This document shows positions 1 to 6,317 of a stretch of 7,030 nt of DNA, in pieces. The DNA lies in contig DAOWDR010000530.1 of assembly GCA_030638935.1 (NCBI GenBank), positions 1-7,030 on the forward strand, given 5' to 3'. Position 1 is the first letter of the stretch, and every line of letters starts with the position of its first letter. The position numbers and the translations under genes are program-made. This DNA comes from Desulfobacteraceae bacterium. Its GTDB lineage: Bacteria; Desulfobacterota; Desulfobacteria; Desulfobacterales; Desulfobacteraceae. Under the pieces are notes generated by a model. The model ran no database searches. It had not been told where the DNA came from and saw nothing but the letters and a program-made list of their open reading frames with translations.

Positions 1-53
1 AAACCGTTGCGGTATACTCGGATGCAGACAAAACAGCCCTCCACGTACTGTAA
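1..53 (+). pseudogene. Biotin carboxylase N-terminal fragment ending at an in-frame TAA
   Basis: Reading from base 3 gives TVAVYSDADKTALHVL and then TAA at 51-53. The two bases before it would complete a codon ending in AA, probably the Glu usual in ETVAVYSDAD. This is the strand and helix region of the biotin carboxylase N-terminal (pre-ATP-grasp) domain and matches E. coli AccC around residues 28-43. After the TAA the same frame continues as ADQTVCLGPSDPSQSYLD and joins the downstream gene without any shift. E. coli AccC reads HVLLADETVCIGP here, so the stop sits exactly where E. coli has Leu44. A TTA-to-TAA change would be enough, although the ancestral codon is not known. The start of the gene, including the expected IANRGEIA motif, lies upstream of the window. 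I read this as the front part of the gene annotated at 108-1409. Confidence 0.8.
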
Positions 54-107
54 GCGGACCAGACTGTCTGCCTGGGCCCCTCTGATCCAAGTCAAAGCTA
101 CCTGGAC

Positions 108-1409
108 ATGGATAAAATCAGCAAAGCAGCCAAAGAAACCCGGGCCGAGGCCATCCACCCGGGATATGGATTTCTATCGGAAAACCATAAATTTGTGGAA
201 AAATGCATTCAGAACGACATCGTCTTCATCGGCCCGCCGGCCAAAGCCATCAAAGAGATGGGAGATAAAATCACATCCAGGCAGATCATGGTTAAAAGCG
301 GAGTCCCGGTCACCCCGGGGCTGACCCGTGGCAGCCATTCTCTTCCGGAGATGCAGGACAAAGCCGATGAAATAGGATACCCCGTATTGATCAAGGCAAC
401 GGCCGGGGGTGGTGGCAAGGGAATCCGTATTGTCAACACTTCAGATGAGCTGCCCGAAGCCTGGGAATCCGCATCCAGGGAAGCAAAAAATGCCTTTGGA
501 AACGGAGAGGTCTATCTTGAAAAATTTTTTACCCGGGCCCGGCACATTGAATTTCAGGTCCTGGCAGACAATTTCGGGAAGACCATCCATCTGCTGGAAC
601 GGGAATGTTCCATCCAGCGGCGGCACCAGAAAATCATTGAAGAAACCCCCTCTCCTGCCGTGGGTCCGAGCCTGAGGAAAGAGATGGGAAAGGCAGCCGT
701 GGCAGCGGCAAAGGCTGCAGGCTATACCAATGCCGGTACTGTGGAGTTCCTTCTGGATGACCAGGGGTGCTACTATTTTCTGGAAATGAACACCCGGCTC
801 CAGGTGGAACACCCGGTGACCGAGATGATCACCGGGATTGATCTGGTCCGACAGCAGATTGAGATTGCCGCAGGCAACCCCCTGGCCCTGGACCAGGCCG
901 ATATATCAGCCAGGGGCCATGCCATTGAATGCCGGATCTATGCCGAGGACCCGGAAAATAATTTTTTCCCAAGTCCCGGAACCATTAGCTTTTATAAAGA
1001 ACCCACAGGCCCCGGGATCAGAAACGACTGCGGGGTCTATTCAGGATGCACCGTACCCGTGGAATATGACCCGATCCTTTCAAAACTGACAGCCCATGGA
1101 GAAACCCGGGACCAGGCCATTGCCAAAATGATCAAGGCCTTAAAATCCTATATTGTTCTGGGCGTAAGAACCCCCATTGATTTTCTCCTGGATCTCCTTG
1201 CATCATCTCCCTTTGAAAAGGGAGATGTATTTACCAATTTCATCGACACCCATTTTTCCCATTGGAAACCAGGTGAAAAAAACAGGGACCTGGCCTGCCT
1301 TGCCTTTATCGTGGATGAGTTGAGCAGATCGGAAAAGCAGACCAGGGGCAGGGAAACCCGAACCCACAGTCCAACTCCGTTTCAGACACTGGGCAACTGG
1401 AAATTATGA
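108..1409 (+). CDS. Biotin carboxylase subunit of an acyl-CoA carboxylase (N-terminally truncated by a nonsense codon)
   Basis: ATP-grasp enzyme that carboxylates biotin on a carrier protein using ATP and bicarbonate. By alignment from memory to E. coli AccC, the key residues are present: K54 (K116), K96 before the glycine-rich loop ATAGGGGKG (K159), K175 in QRRHQK (K238), E213 (E276), E226, R230, Q232 and E234 in EMNTRLQVEHP (E288, R292, Q294, E296), and R276 in HAIECR (R338). IHPGYGFLSEN is at 16-26. The first ATG after the TAA at 51-53 is at 108. It lacks a Shine-Dalgarno site and aligns with AccC residue 63, so about 62 residues of the N-terminal domain are lost from this reading frame. 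The C-terminus, TPFQTLGNWKL, resembles the linker that precedes the BT domain in fused methylcrotonyl- or geranyl-CoA carboxylase alpha chains. That points to a split alpha chain rather than a housekeeping AccC. The carrier gene follows after 15 nt. Unless the TAA is an error, the product is probably inactive. Confidence 0.9.
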   Translation: MDKISKAAKETRAEAIHPGYGFLSENHKFVEKCIQNDIVFIGPPAKAIKEMGDKITSRQIMVKSGVPVTPGLTRGSHSLPEMQDKADEIGYPVLIKATAGGGGKGIRIVNTSDELPEAWESASREAKNAFGNGEVYLEKFFTRARHIEFQVLADNFGKTIHLLERECSIQRRHQKIIEETPSPAVGPSLRKEMGKAAVAAAKAAGYTNAGTVEFLLDDQGCYYFLEMNTRLQVEHPVTEMITGIDLVRQQIEIAAGNPLALDQADISARGHAIECRIYAEDPENNFFPSPGTISFYKEPTGPGIRNDCGVYSGCTVPVEYDPILSKLTAHGETRDQAIAKMIKALKSYIVLGVRTPIDFLLDLLASSPFEKGDVFTNFIDTHFSHWKPGEKNRDLACLAFIVDELSRSEKQTRGRETRTHSPTPFQTLGNWKL

Positions 1410-1424
1410 TAAAGGAAATAATAA

Positions 1425-1991
1425 ATGGAATATAATCTGGAAATTAAGGACAAAACCATTGCCTGCGATCTTACCATAAAACAGGACCGCAACCTCACTG
1501 CAACCATTGGAAATAACCCCTTTGAAATCCACTATGACCGGATATCGGATCACCAGATACGCCTTATGGTCAACGGGCAGCAGGTCAATGCCTGGGTTGA
1601 AGAAGCAGAAGAGGGCAAAACAATCATACTGGGCGGAGAACACTTCTTTATCCAGGACAGGGACCTGCTGGCCCAGACCCAAACCCCCAAAAAAGGATTG
1701 GACAATGCCCCCTCAAAAGTCACCCCTCCCATGCCGGCGGTGGTGATTTTTGTACCGGTGCAGCCCGGGGATATTGTTGAGAAAGGTGATACTGTGGTGG
1801 TGGTGTCGGCCATGAAAATGGAAACATCCCTGACAGCTCCCCATGGGGGAACCGTCACCAGGGTTAAGGTAGAAGAAGGGGACAAGGTAATGCCCGGCGA
1901 CATCCTGGTTGACATTAGCAAAACCGATATGGATGAAATAGATAATAACAAAATTAATGTTGCTGAAAGCCAACCCGCCAAGACGACCTGA
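1425..1991 (+). CDS. Biotin carboxyl carrier protein with BT domain (split acyl-CoA carboxylase alpha subunit)
   Basis: 188-residue protein that carries biotin between the biotin carboxylase and a carboxyltransferase. Residues 1 to about 85 are beta-rich and resemble the BT (BC-CT mediating) domain of propionyl/methylcrotonyl-CoA carboxylase alpha chains. About 86-100 is a polar linker. About 101-165 is the biotinyl/lipoyl barrel with the motif SAMKMET, which makes K131 (codon 1815-1817) the predicted biotinylation site. The usual PMPG before the barrel reads PMPA here. After the barrel there is an acidic and polar tail of about 23 residues (SKTDMDEIDNN...), so K131 lies 57 residues from the C-terminus instead of the usual roughly 35. 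The start is supported by AAGGA at 1412-1416, 8 nt upstream. The next gene's Shine-Dalgarno overlaps this stop codon. Biotinylation by a BirA-type ligase is inferred. The acyl-CoA substrate cannot be read from this chain. Confidence 0.92.
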   Translation: MEYNLEIKDKTIACDLTIKQDRNLTATIGNNPFEIHYDRISDHQIRLMVNGQQVNAWVEEAEEGKTIILGGEHFFIQDRDLLAQTQTPKKGLDNAPSKVTPPMPAVVIFVPVQPGDIVEKGDTVVVVSAMKMETSLTAPHGGTVTRVKVEEGDKVMPGDILVDISKTDMDEIDNNKINVAESQPAKTT

Positions 1992-2002
1992 GGACAAAAA
2001 AC

Positions 2003-2776
2003 ATGACAGATCTATTATATGAAATAAAAGACCGGATCGCCTGGGTTACCATTAACCGGGAAAAGCAGAGAAACGCAATCAGTTATGATGCAATCCAGCT
2101 TTTTTTAACATATCTGGACCAGGCTGAAGCTGATCCCCAGGTGAGGGTTGTCTGTCTGACAGGAGCCGGAGACAAGGTATTCTGCTCCGGGGCAGACCTG
2201 GGGTCCGCCATGCAGGAAGCCTCTGATATAAAAGAGATGATGTTTACCCAATATGCACGGCTTTTAACCCGGATATCCCAATTTCCCAAGCCCACACTTG
2301 CAAAAATCAACGGCCATTGCCTGGCCGGCGGGACCGGGTTCATGCTGGCATGTGACATAGTCATTGCACAGGAAGATGCCCTTTTCGGTACCCCTGAAGT
2401 CAATGTAGGCCTCTTTCCCATGATGATCGGAGCCCTGATTTTCAGAAACGTACTCAGAAAAAAAGCCATGGAAATGATTCTTCTGGGTGAAAAACTGACT
2501 GCGGTAAAGGCCCTGGAAATGGGCATGATCACCCGTGTCCTCCCCAAGGAAGACCTTAATAGAGAAACAAAAAAAATACTTTCTTCCCTGGCAGCCAAAA
2601 GCCCCGGGGGGATGAAAATCGGCAAACAGGCATTTCAGGAGGTTGAAGGATTGCCCCTTGGCCAGGCCATTGAAACCCTTGCCGTAAAACTGGGCGAAGT
2701 GGCCGCCACAAAGGACGCCGCAGAAGGGATCACAGCCTTTCTTGAAAAAAGAGCCCCCAAATTTACCGGGGAATAA
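2003..2776 (+). CDS. Enoyl-CoA hydratase/isomerase family (crotonase) protein
   Basis: 257-residue crotonase-fold protein, normal family length, expected to act on an acyl-CoA thioester in the cytoplasm. The oxyanion-hole elements are visible: CSGAD at 61-65 (A64 matching rat hydratase A98) and LAGG at 107-110 (G109 matching G141). Of the two catalytic glutamates of rat enoyl-CoA hydratase, E164 is present as E132 in FGTPEVNVG. The E144 position is Gly112 in AGGTGFMLACDI. The protein is therefore a divergent crotonase, and simple hydratase activity should not be assumed. In the Liu and Atu pathways the crotonase is a (3-methyl or isohexenyl) glutaconyl-CoA hydratase (LiuC/AtuE), and position next to a carboxylase suggests that role by inference only. 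GAGGA at 1990-1994 overlaps the preceding TGA and lies 8 nt before the ATG. The gene ends with tandem TAA TAA at 2774-2779. Confidence 0.9.
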   Translation: MTDLLYEIKDRIAWVTINREKQRNAISYDAIQLFLTYLDQAEADPQVRVVCLTGAGDKVFCSGADLGSAMQEASDIKEMMFTQYARLLTRISQFPKPTLAKINGHCLAGGTGFMLACDIVIAQEDALFGTPEVNVGLFPMMIGALIFRNVLRKKAMEMILLGEKLTAVKALEMGMITRVLPKEDLNRETKKILSSLAAKSPGGMKIGKQAFQEVEGLPLGQAIETLAVKLGEVAATKDAAEGITAFLEKRAPKFTGE

Positions 2777-2793
2777 TAAGAGGATAAGCAAAG

Positions 2794-4596
2794 ATGACTG
2801 AAAAATTAATCATAGCCAATTGCAGCGGATTTCTGGGAGACCGACTCTCTGCGGCAAAAGAGATGGTAACAGGCGGTCAGATCCATGTGCTCACCGGGGA
2901 TTATCTTGCAGAACTCACCATGGCACTCTTGTTCAGAATGAAGATGAAATCCCCGGAAAAAGGATATGCAACCCCCTTTCTAAAACAGATGGAAGAGGTA
3001 ATGGGGCTGTGTATGGACAAGGGGATCAAGATTGTGGCCAATGCCGGCGGACTCAACCCCCGTGGCCTTGCAAATGAGCTGGAAAAAATCGGCAACACCC
3101 TGGGATTAAACCCATTGGTGGCAGCCATTACAGGAGATGATCTCTTGCCCGACCTCTCTGTGCTCCGGTCAAAAGGAGAAGCCCTTACCCATCTGGACAC
3201 GGGTGTTGACTTAAAAGACGCCCGGGGTAACCCCATCACGGCCAATGCCTATTTGGGAGGATGGGGTATCACCCGTGCCCTGAACCTTGGTGCAGACATT
3301 GTGGTGGGCGGGAGAATTGCCGATGCAGCCCTGGTATCCGGGCCCTGTGCCTGGAAATTTAAGTGGAAAGAAACCGACTGGGACAAGCTTGCCGGTGCCT
3401 ATGCAGCCGGACATATCATTGAGTGCGGCACCCAGGCCACCGGTGGCAATTACTCCTTCATGGATGAAATACCCTCCTATAAAAACATGGGATTTCCCAT
3501 TGCCGAAATGCACGAAGACGGCTCCTTTGTCATAACCAAACATCCTGGCACAGGCGGTCTGGTATCAAAGGGAACGGTCACAGCCCAGCTTGTGTATGAG
3601 ATCCGTGCACCTGCCTACCTCACCCCGGATGTCACGGTGCGGTTTGATACCCTTGAAATAACAGAACAAGAAAATGACCGGGTCCTTGTTTCCAATACAA
3701 AAGGGGAGCCGCCCACGGACAATACAAAGGTCTGTATCAATACCCTCTGGGGCCATCGCAATACCATGACCGTGGTACTGACAGGTCTGGATATTGAAAA
3801 AAAGGCAGCCCTTGTTGAAGAAACCCTGTTCGAGCTTTTAGGGGGAAAAGAGCAATTTGCCCAAGTACAAACCCAGCTTATCCGGTCGGACAAAGAAAAT
3901 CCAGACACCAACGACCTGGCCTTTGCCCATCTTCGCATCAGCGTCATGGACCAGGATACTGCCAAGGCTGGCAAACTGTTTTCCAGCAAGCTGGTGGAAT
4001 TGGCCCTGGCAAGTATTCCGGGATTTACCCTGACAGGCCCTCCTTCCCAGGGAACCCCTGCAATCCGACACTGGCCTGCCCTGGTCAACAATGAATTTAT
4101 CCGGCAACAGGTCCATATAAAGGGCAAAACTTTTGATATCAAACCCACCATGTCAGAAACAAAAAATGAGATCACAGGATATGAGGCTCAGGAACAGGCA
4201 TTGCAAGATACACTAGAAACTTTGCCATACCAGGAGGTTCCAACAAAAAAAATTTACTTTGGACGTCTCTTTGCCACCCGGTCCGGGGACAAGGGCGGCA
4301 ACGCCAACCTGGGAGTATGGGCCAGGGACACCAACCAATTTTTATTCCTGTCTCGCTTTTTAACCATTGACCGGTTAACATCGCTTTTGCCCGACCTTTT
4401 TGCCTATGAAATTGAGCGATACGAGATGCCCAACCTTCTGGCCATCAATTTTTACGTCAAGGGGCTATTGGGCCACGGGGTGGCCGCCTCCATGAGGAGT
4501 GATCCCCAGGCCAAAACCCTGGGTGAATATCTAAGGGCCAAAACCATTGAAGTGCCTGTATCAATTTTAAAATGTGATGATAAACAAAGCAAATAA
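2794..4596 (+). CDS. Acyclic terpene utilization AtuA family protein (DUF1446 with fused C-terminal domain)
   Basis: 600-residue protein matching the length and order of Pseudomonas AtuA, which is needed for growth on citronellol/geraniol but has no established reaction. Residues 1 to about 450 form the AtuA/DUF1446 core, with conserved-looking blocks NAGGLNPRG (83-91), GGWGITRAL (155-163), GGRIADAALVSGP (172-184) and CGTQATGGNY (211-220). A polar linker at about 455-485 leads to the C-terminal domain, about 486-590, with ATRSGDKGGNANLGVWAR (494-511) and GLLGHGV (557-563). In some bacteria the two parts are encoded by separate genes; here they are one chain. No signal peptide or membrane segment is seen. 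AAGAGGA at 2778-2784 supports the start, and the gap from the crotonase is 17 nt. The glycine-rich blocks suggest binding of a nucleotide or CoA ligand, but that is inference. Placement between a crotonase and an acyl-CoA dehydrogenase ties it to the same acyl-CoA pathway. Confidence 0.93.
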   Translation: MTEKLIIANCSGFLGDRLSAAKEMVTGGQIHVLTGDYLAELTMALLFRMKMKSPEKGYATPFLKQMEEVMGLCMDKGIKIVANAGGLNPRGLANELEKIGNTLGLNPLVAAITGDDLLPDLSVLRSKGEALTHLDTGVDLKDARGNPITANAYLGGWGITRALNLGADIVVGGRIADAALVSGPCAWKFKWKETDWDKLAGAYAAGHIIECGTQATGGNYSFMDEIPSYKNMGFPIAEMHEDGSFVITKHPGTGGLVSKGTVTAQLVYEIRAPAYLTPDVTVRFDTLEITEQENDRVLVSNTKGEPPTDNTKVCINTLWGHRNTMTVVLTGLDIEKKAALVEETLFELLGGKEQFAQVQTQLIRSDKENPDTNDLAFAHLRISVMDQDTAKAGKLFSSKLVELALASIPGFTLTGPPSQGTPAIRHWPALVNNEFIRQQVHIKGKTFDIKPTMSETKNEITGYEAQEQALQDTLETLPYQEVPTKKIYFGRLFATRSGDKGGNANLGVWARDTNQFLFLSRFLTIDRLTSLLPDLFAYEIERYEMPNLLAINFYVKGLLGHGVAASMRSDPQAKTLGEYLRAKTIEVPVSILKCDDKQSK

Positions 4597-4613
4597 AATT
4601 AAGGAGAATAGAA

Positions 4614-5765
4614 ATGGGAAGTCAAATGTACTTTAACAAGGAGCATGAACTGGTTCGCAAGGCTGTCAGGGATTTTGTCAAAAAGGAGATCAATCCCCAT
4701 GTGGATGAATGGGAAGAAAAAGGCATGATCCCCCTCCATGAATTATTCAAAAAAATGGGAGACTTAGGGTTCTTAGGAATCCGGTATGATGAAAAATACG
4801 GGGGAGAGGGCCTGGATTATTGGTATGAAACCATTGTTTTAGAAGAGTGTGCCCGGATCAAATGCGGGGGCGTTCCAATGGCCATAGCAGTACAGTCCAA
4901 CATGGCAACCCCGGTCATTGCAGAATTCGGGTCCGAGTATTTAAAAGAGACCTATTTAAAACCTGCCCTCAAAGGGGAGATGGTGGCAGCCATTGCCGTC
5001 ACCGAACCAGATGCCGGGTCCGATGTGGCCGCCTTGCAAACAACGGCCATAAAAAAGGGGGATCATTATATCCTCAACGGTTCTAAAACCTTTATCACCA
5101 ATGGGCTCCAGGCCGATTTTCTCACCCTGCTGGCCCGGACCGACCAGGCACCCGGCTACCAAAGCTTCAGCCTCTTTGTGGTGCCGACCAACCTGCCCGG
5201 ATACCAGGTTTCCAAAAAACTGGACAAAATAGGGATGCGCAGTTCTGATACAGCAGAGCTGTATTTTGACAACTTGGAAATCCCAGAAAAAAACCTCATT
5301 GGAATTGAAGGGGAAGGCTTTATTCACCAGATGCAGCAATTTCAGCACGAACGGTTTGCCGTTTTGCCCCTCTCCTATATAAGCATTAATGAGATGATTT
5401 TTGAAACCATTGATTATTTAAAGGGCAGAATTGTCTTTGGCAAACCTTTGATCAAAAAACAGGTTCTGCGCCACCGCCTTGCACATTGGCTCGCCCAAAC
5501 TGAAAGTCTCCAGCAGTTAGCCTATCATATTGTTCGCATGAAAATGGAAGGCCAGGATGTCACAAGACAGATCTCCATGGGGAAATTATTGGGAGGAGAT
5601 CTGCTAAATGAAGTTTCCTCGGGATGTCTCCAGATGTACGGGGGTATGGGGCTTATGAATGAGATGAGAATTTCCCGGCTTTTCAGGGATTCCAGGTTGC
5701 TCTCCATTGGCGGCGGCGCCAGCGAGGTCATGAGCGAAATCATAACCAAAACCTATGGATTTTGA
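4614..5765 (+). CDS. Acyl-CoA dehydrogenase (FAD), isovaleryl/long-chain type active site
   Basis: 383-residue flavoprotein of typical acyl-CoA dehydrogenase length, with the N-terminal helical domain, central beta domain and C-terminal helical domain all present. The family signature AVTEPDAGSD is at 128-137, and the FAD-binding stretch NGSKTFITNG is at 155-164. The common YEGTSE motif, which carries the catalytic base of medium- and short-chain enzymes, reads GGGASE (366-371), so that Glu is absent. E246 in QHERF sits at the position of the catalytic Glu of isovaleryl-CoA dehydrogenase (E254) and long-chain acyl-CoA dehydrogenase (E261). The enzyme should therefore be active and probably accepts branched or long substrates, as LiuA and AtuD do. 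AAGGAG at 4601-4606, 7 nt before the ATG, favours this start over the in-frame ATG at 4626. Electrons would pass to an electron-transfer flavoprotein not encoded here. The exact substrate is not readable. Confidence 0.94.
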   Translation: MGSQMYFNKEHELVRKAVRDFVKKEINPHVDEWEEKGMIPLHELFKKMGDLGFLGIRYDEKYGGEGLDYWYETIVLEECARIKCGGVPMAIAVQSNMATPVIAEFGSEYLKETYLKPALKGEMVAAIAVTEPDAGSDVAALQTTAIKKGDHYILNGSKTFITNGLQADFLTLLARTDQAPGYQSFSLFVVPTNLPGYQVSKKLDKIGMRSSDTAELYFDNLEIPEKNLIGIEGEGFIHQMQQFQHERFAVLPLSYISINEMIFETIDYLKGRIVFGKPLIKKQVLRHRLAHWLAQTESLQQLAYHIVRMKMEGQDVTRQISMGKLLGGDLLNEVSSGCLQMYGGMGLMNEMRISRLFRDSRLLSIGGGASEVMSEIITKTYGF

Positions 5766-5792
5766 TTAATAAAAACTAAATAAGGAGGAAGG

Positions 5793-6317
5793 ATGCTTTT
5801 TGAATTTGATGGGAATAGCCCTGTAATCGGCAGGGACAGTTATGTGAGTGAAACCGCCCAGGTAATCGGGGATGTGGTGATTGGCGACAATTGTTATGTG
5901 GGACATGGAGCCATTCTCCGGGGAGATTACGGCCACATTGAAATCGGAAACAGTACTGCCGTGGAAGAAGGAGTGGTGATCCACTCCCCGCCAAAGGGCT
6001 TGTATCTCATCGGCAAAAGCGTGACCATAGGACATGGAGCCATTCTCCACGGCAATGTGATCGGAGATTTTTCCGTGATCGGCATGGGAGCCATCCTGAG
6101 TATTTTTTCTGAAACAGGGGAGTGGACCATTGTGGGAGAAGGGTCCCTTGTCCGGGCCAACCAGAAAATTGCCGACCGTGTGGTAGCAGTGGGAAATCCT
6201 GCAAAGGTGGTCCGGGATATCACGGACGGGGATCAGGAATTATGGAATTACGGGAAAAAGGTCTATGTGGACCTGGCCCTGAAATATCTGGAAAAAGGCA
6301 TGACCTTGATTCAATAG
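5793..6317 (+). CDS. Gamma-carbonic anhydrase / PaaY-like hexapeptide-repeat protein
   Basis: 174-residue left-handed beta-helix protein with repeating hexapeptides (VIGDVVIGDNCYVGHG, VTIGHGAILHGNVIGDFSVIGMGAIL) from about 10 to 135, then the typical closing VGNPAKVVRDI (133-143) and a C-terminal helix. The three metal-ligand histidines of gamma-carbonic anhydrases are at H64 (VVIH), H81 and H86 (GHGAILHG), and the conserved RGD is at 43-45. The family forms trimers with metal at subunit interfaces. Members include gamma-carbonic anhydrases and PaaY, a thioesterase of phenylacetate catabolism, and sequence alone does not separate them. In this operon it could make bicarbonate for the biotin carboxylase or hydrolyse stalled CoA esters. 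A strong Shine-Dalgarno, AAGGAGG at 5782-5788, lies only 4 nt from the ATG. A 19-base stretch of the gene is repeated exactly (see the repeat entry). Confidence 0.92.
   Translation: MLFEFDGNSPVIGRDSYVSETAQVIGDVVIGDNCYVGHGAILRGDYGHIEIGNSTAVEEGVVIHSPPKGLYLIGKSVTIGHGAILHGNVIGDFSVIGMGAILSIFSETGEWTIVGEGSLVRANQKIADRVVAVGNPAKVVRDITDGDQELWNYGKKVYVDLALKYLEKGMTLIQ
5901..6048 (+). repeat. Exact 19-base direct repeat inside the hexapeptide gene
   Basis: The 19 bases at 5901-5919, GGACATGGAGCCATTCTCC, recur exactly at 6030-6048, in the same frame and 43 codons apart. Both copies encode GHGAIL, once in GHGAILRGD and once in GHGAILHGN. A looser third version, GGCATGGGAGCCATCCTG (6081-6098), encodes GMGAIL. 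Protein-level repetition is normal for a beta-helix. Identity at the DNA level, including third positions, is more than the fold requires and suggests recent exchange between coils. Confidence 0.8.

Noticed and set aside
51..53. TAA read as a recoded sense codon
   Set aside because: TAA ends the crotonase (2774-2776) and AtuA (4594-4596) genes normally. Known recoding to selenocysteine or pyrrolysine uses TGA or TAG, not TAA.
2083..2625. Long open frames on the reverse strand opposite the crotonase, AtuA and dehydrogenase genes
   Set aside because: Their translations resemble no family I recognise, have no ribosome sites I can see, and lie wholly opposite well-supported genes. They are by-products of codon use.
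4626..4628. Alternative downstream start for the acyl-CoA dehydrogenase
   Set aside because: The AAGGAG at 4601-4606 is 7 nt from the ATG at 4614 but 19 nt from this one.
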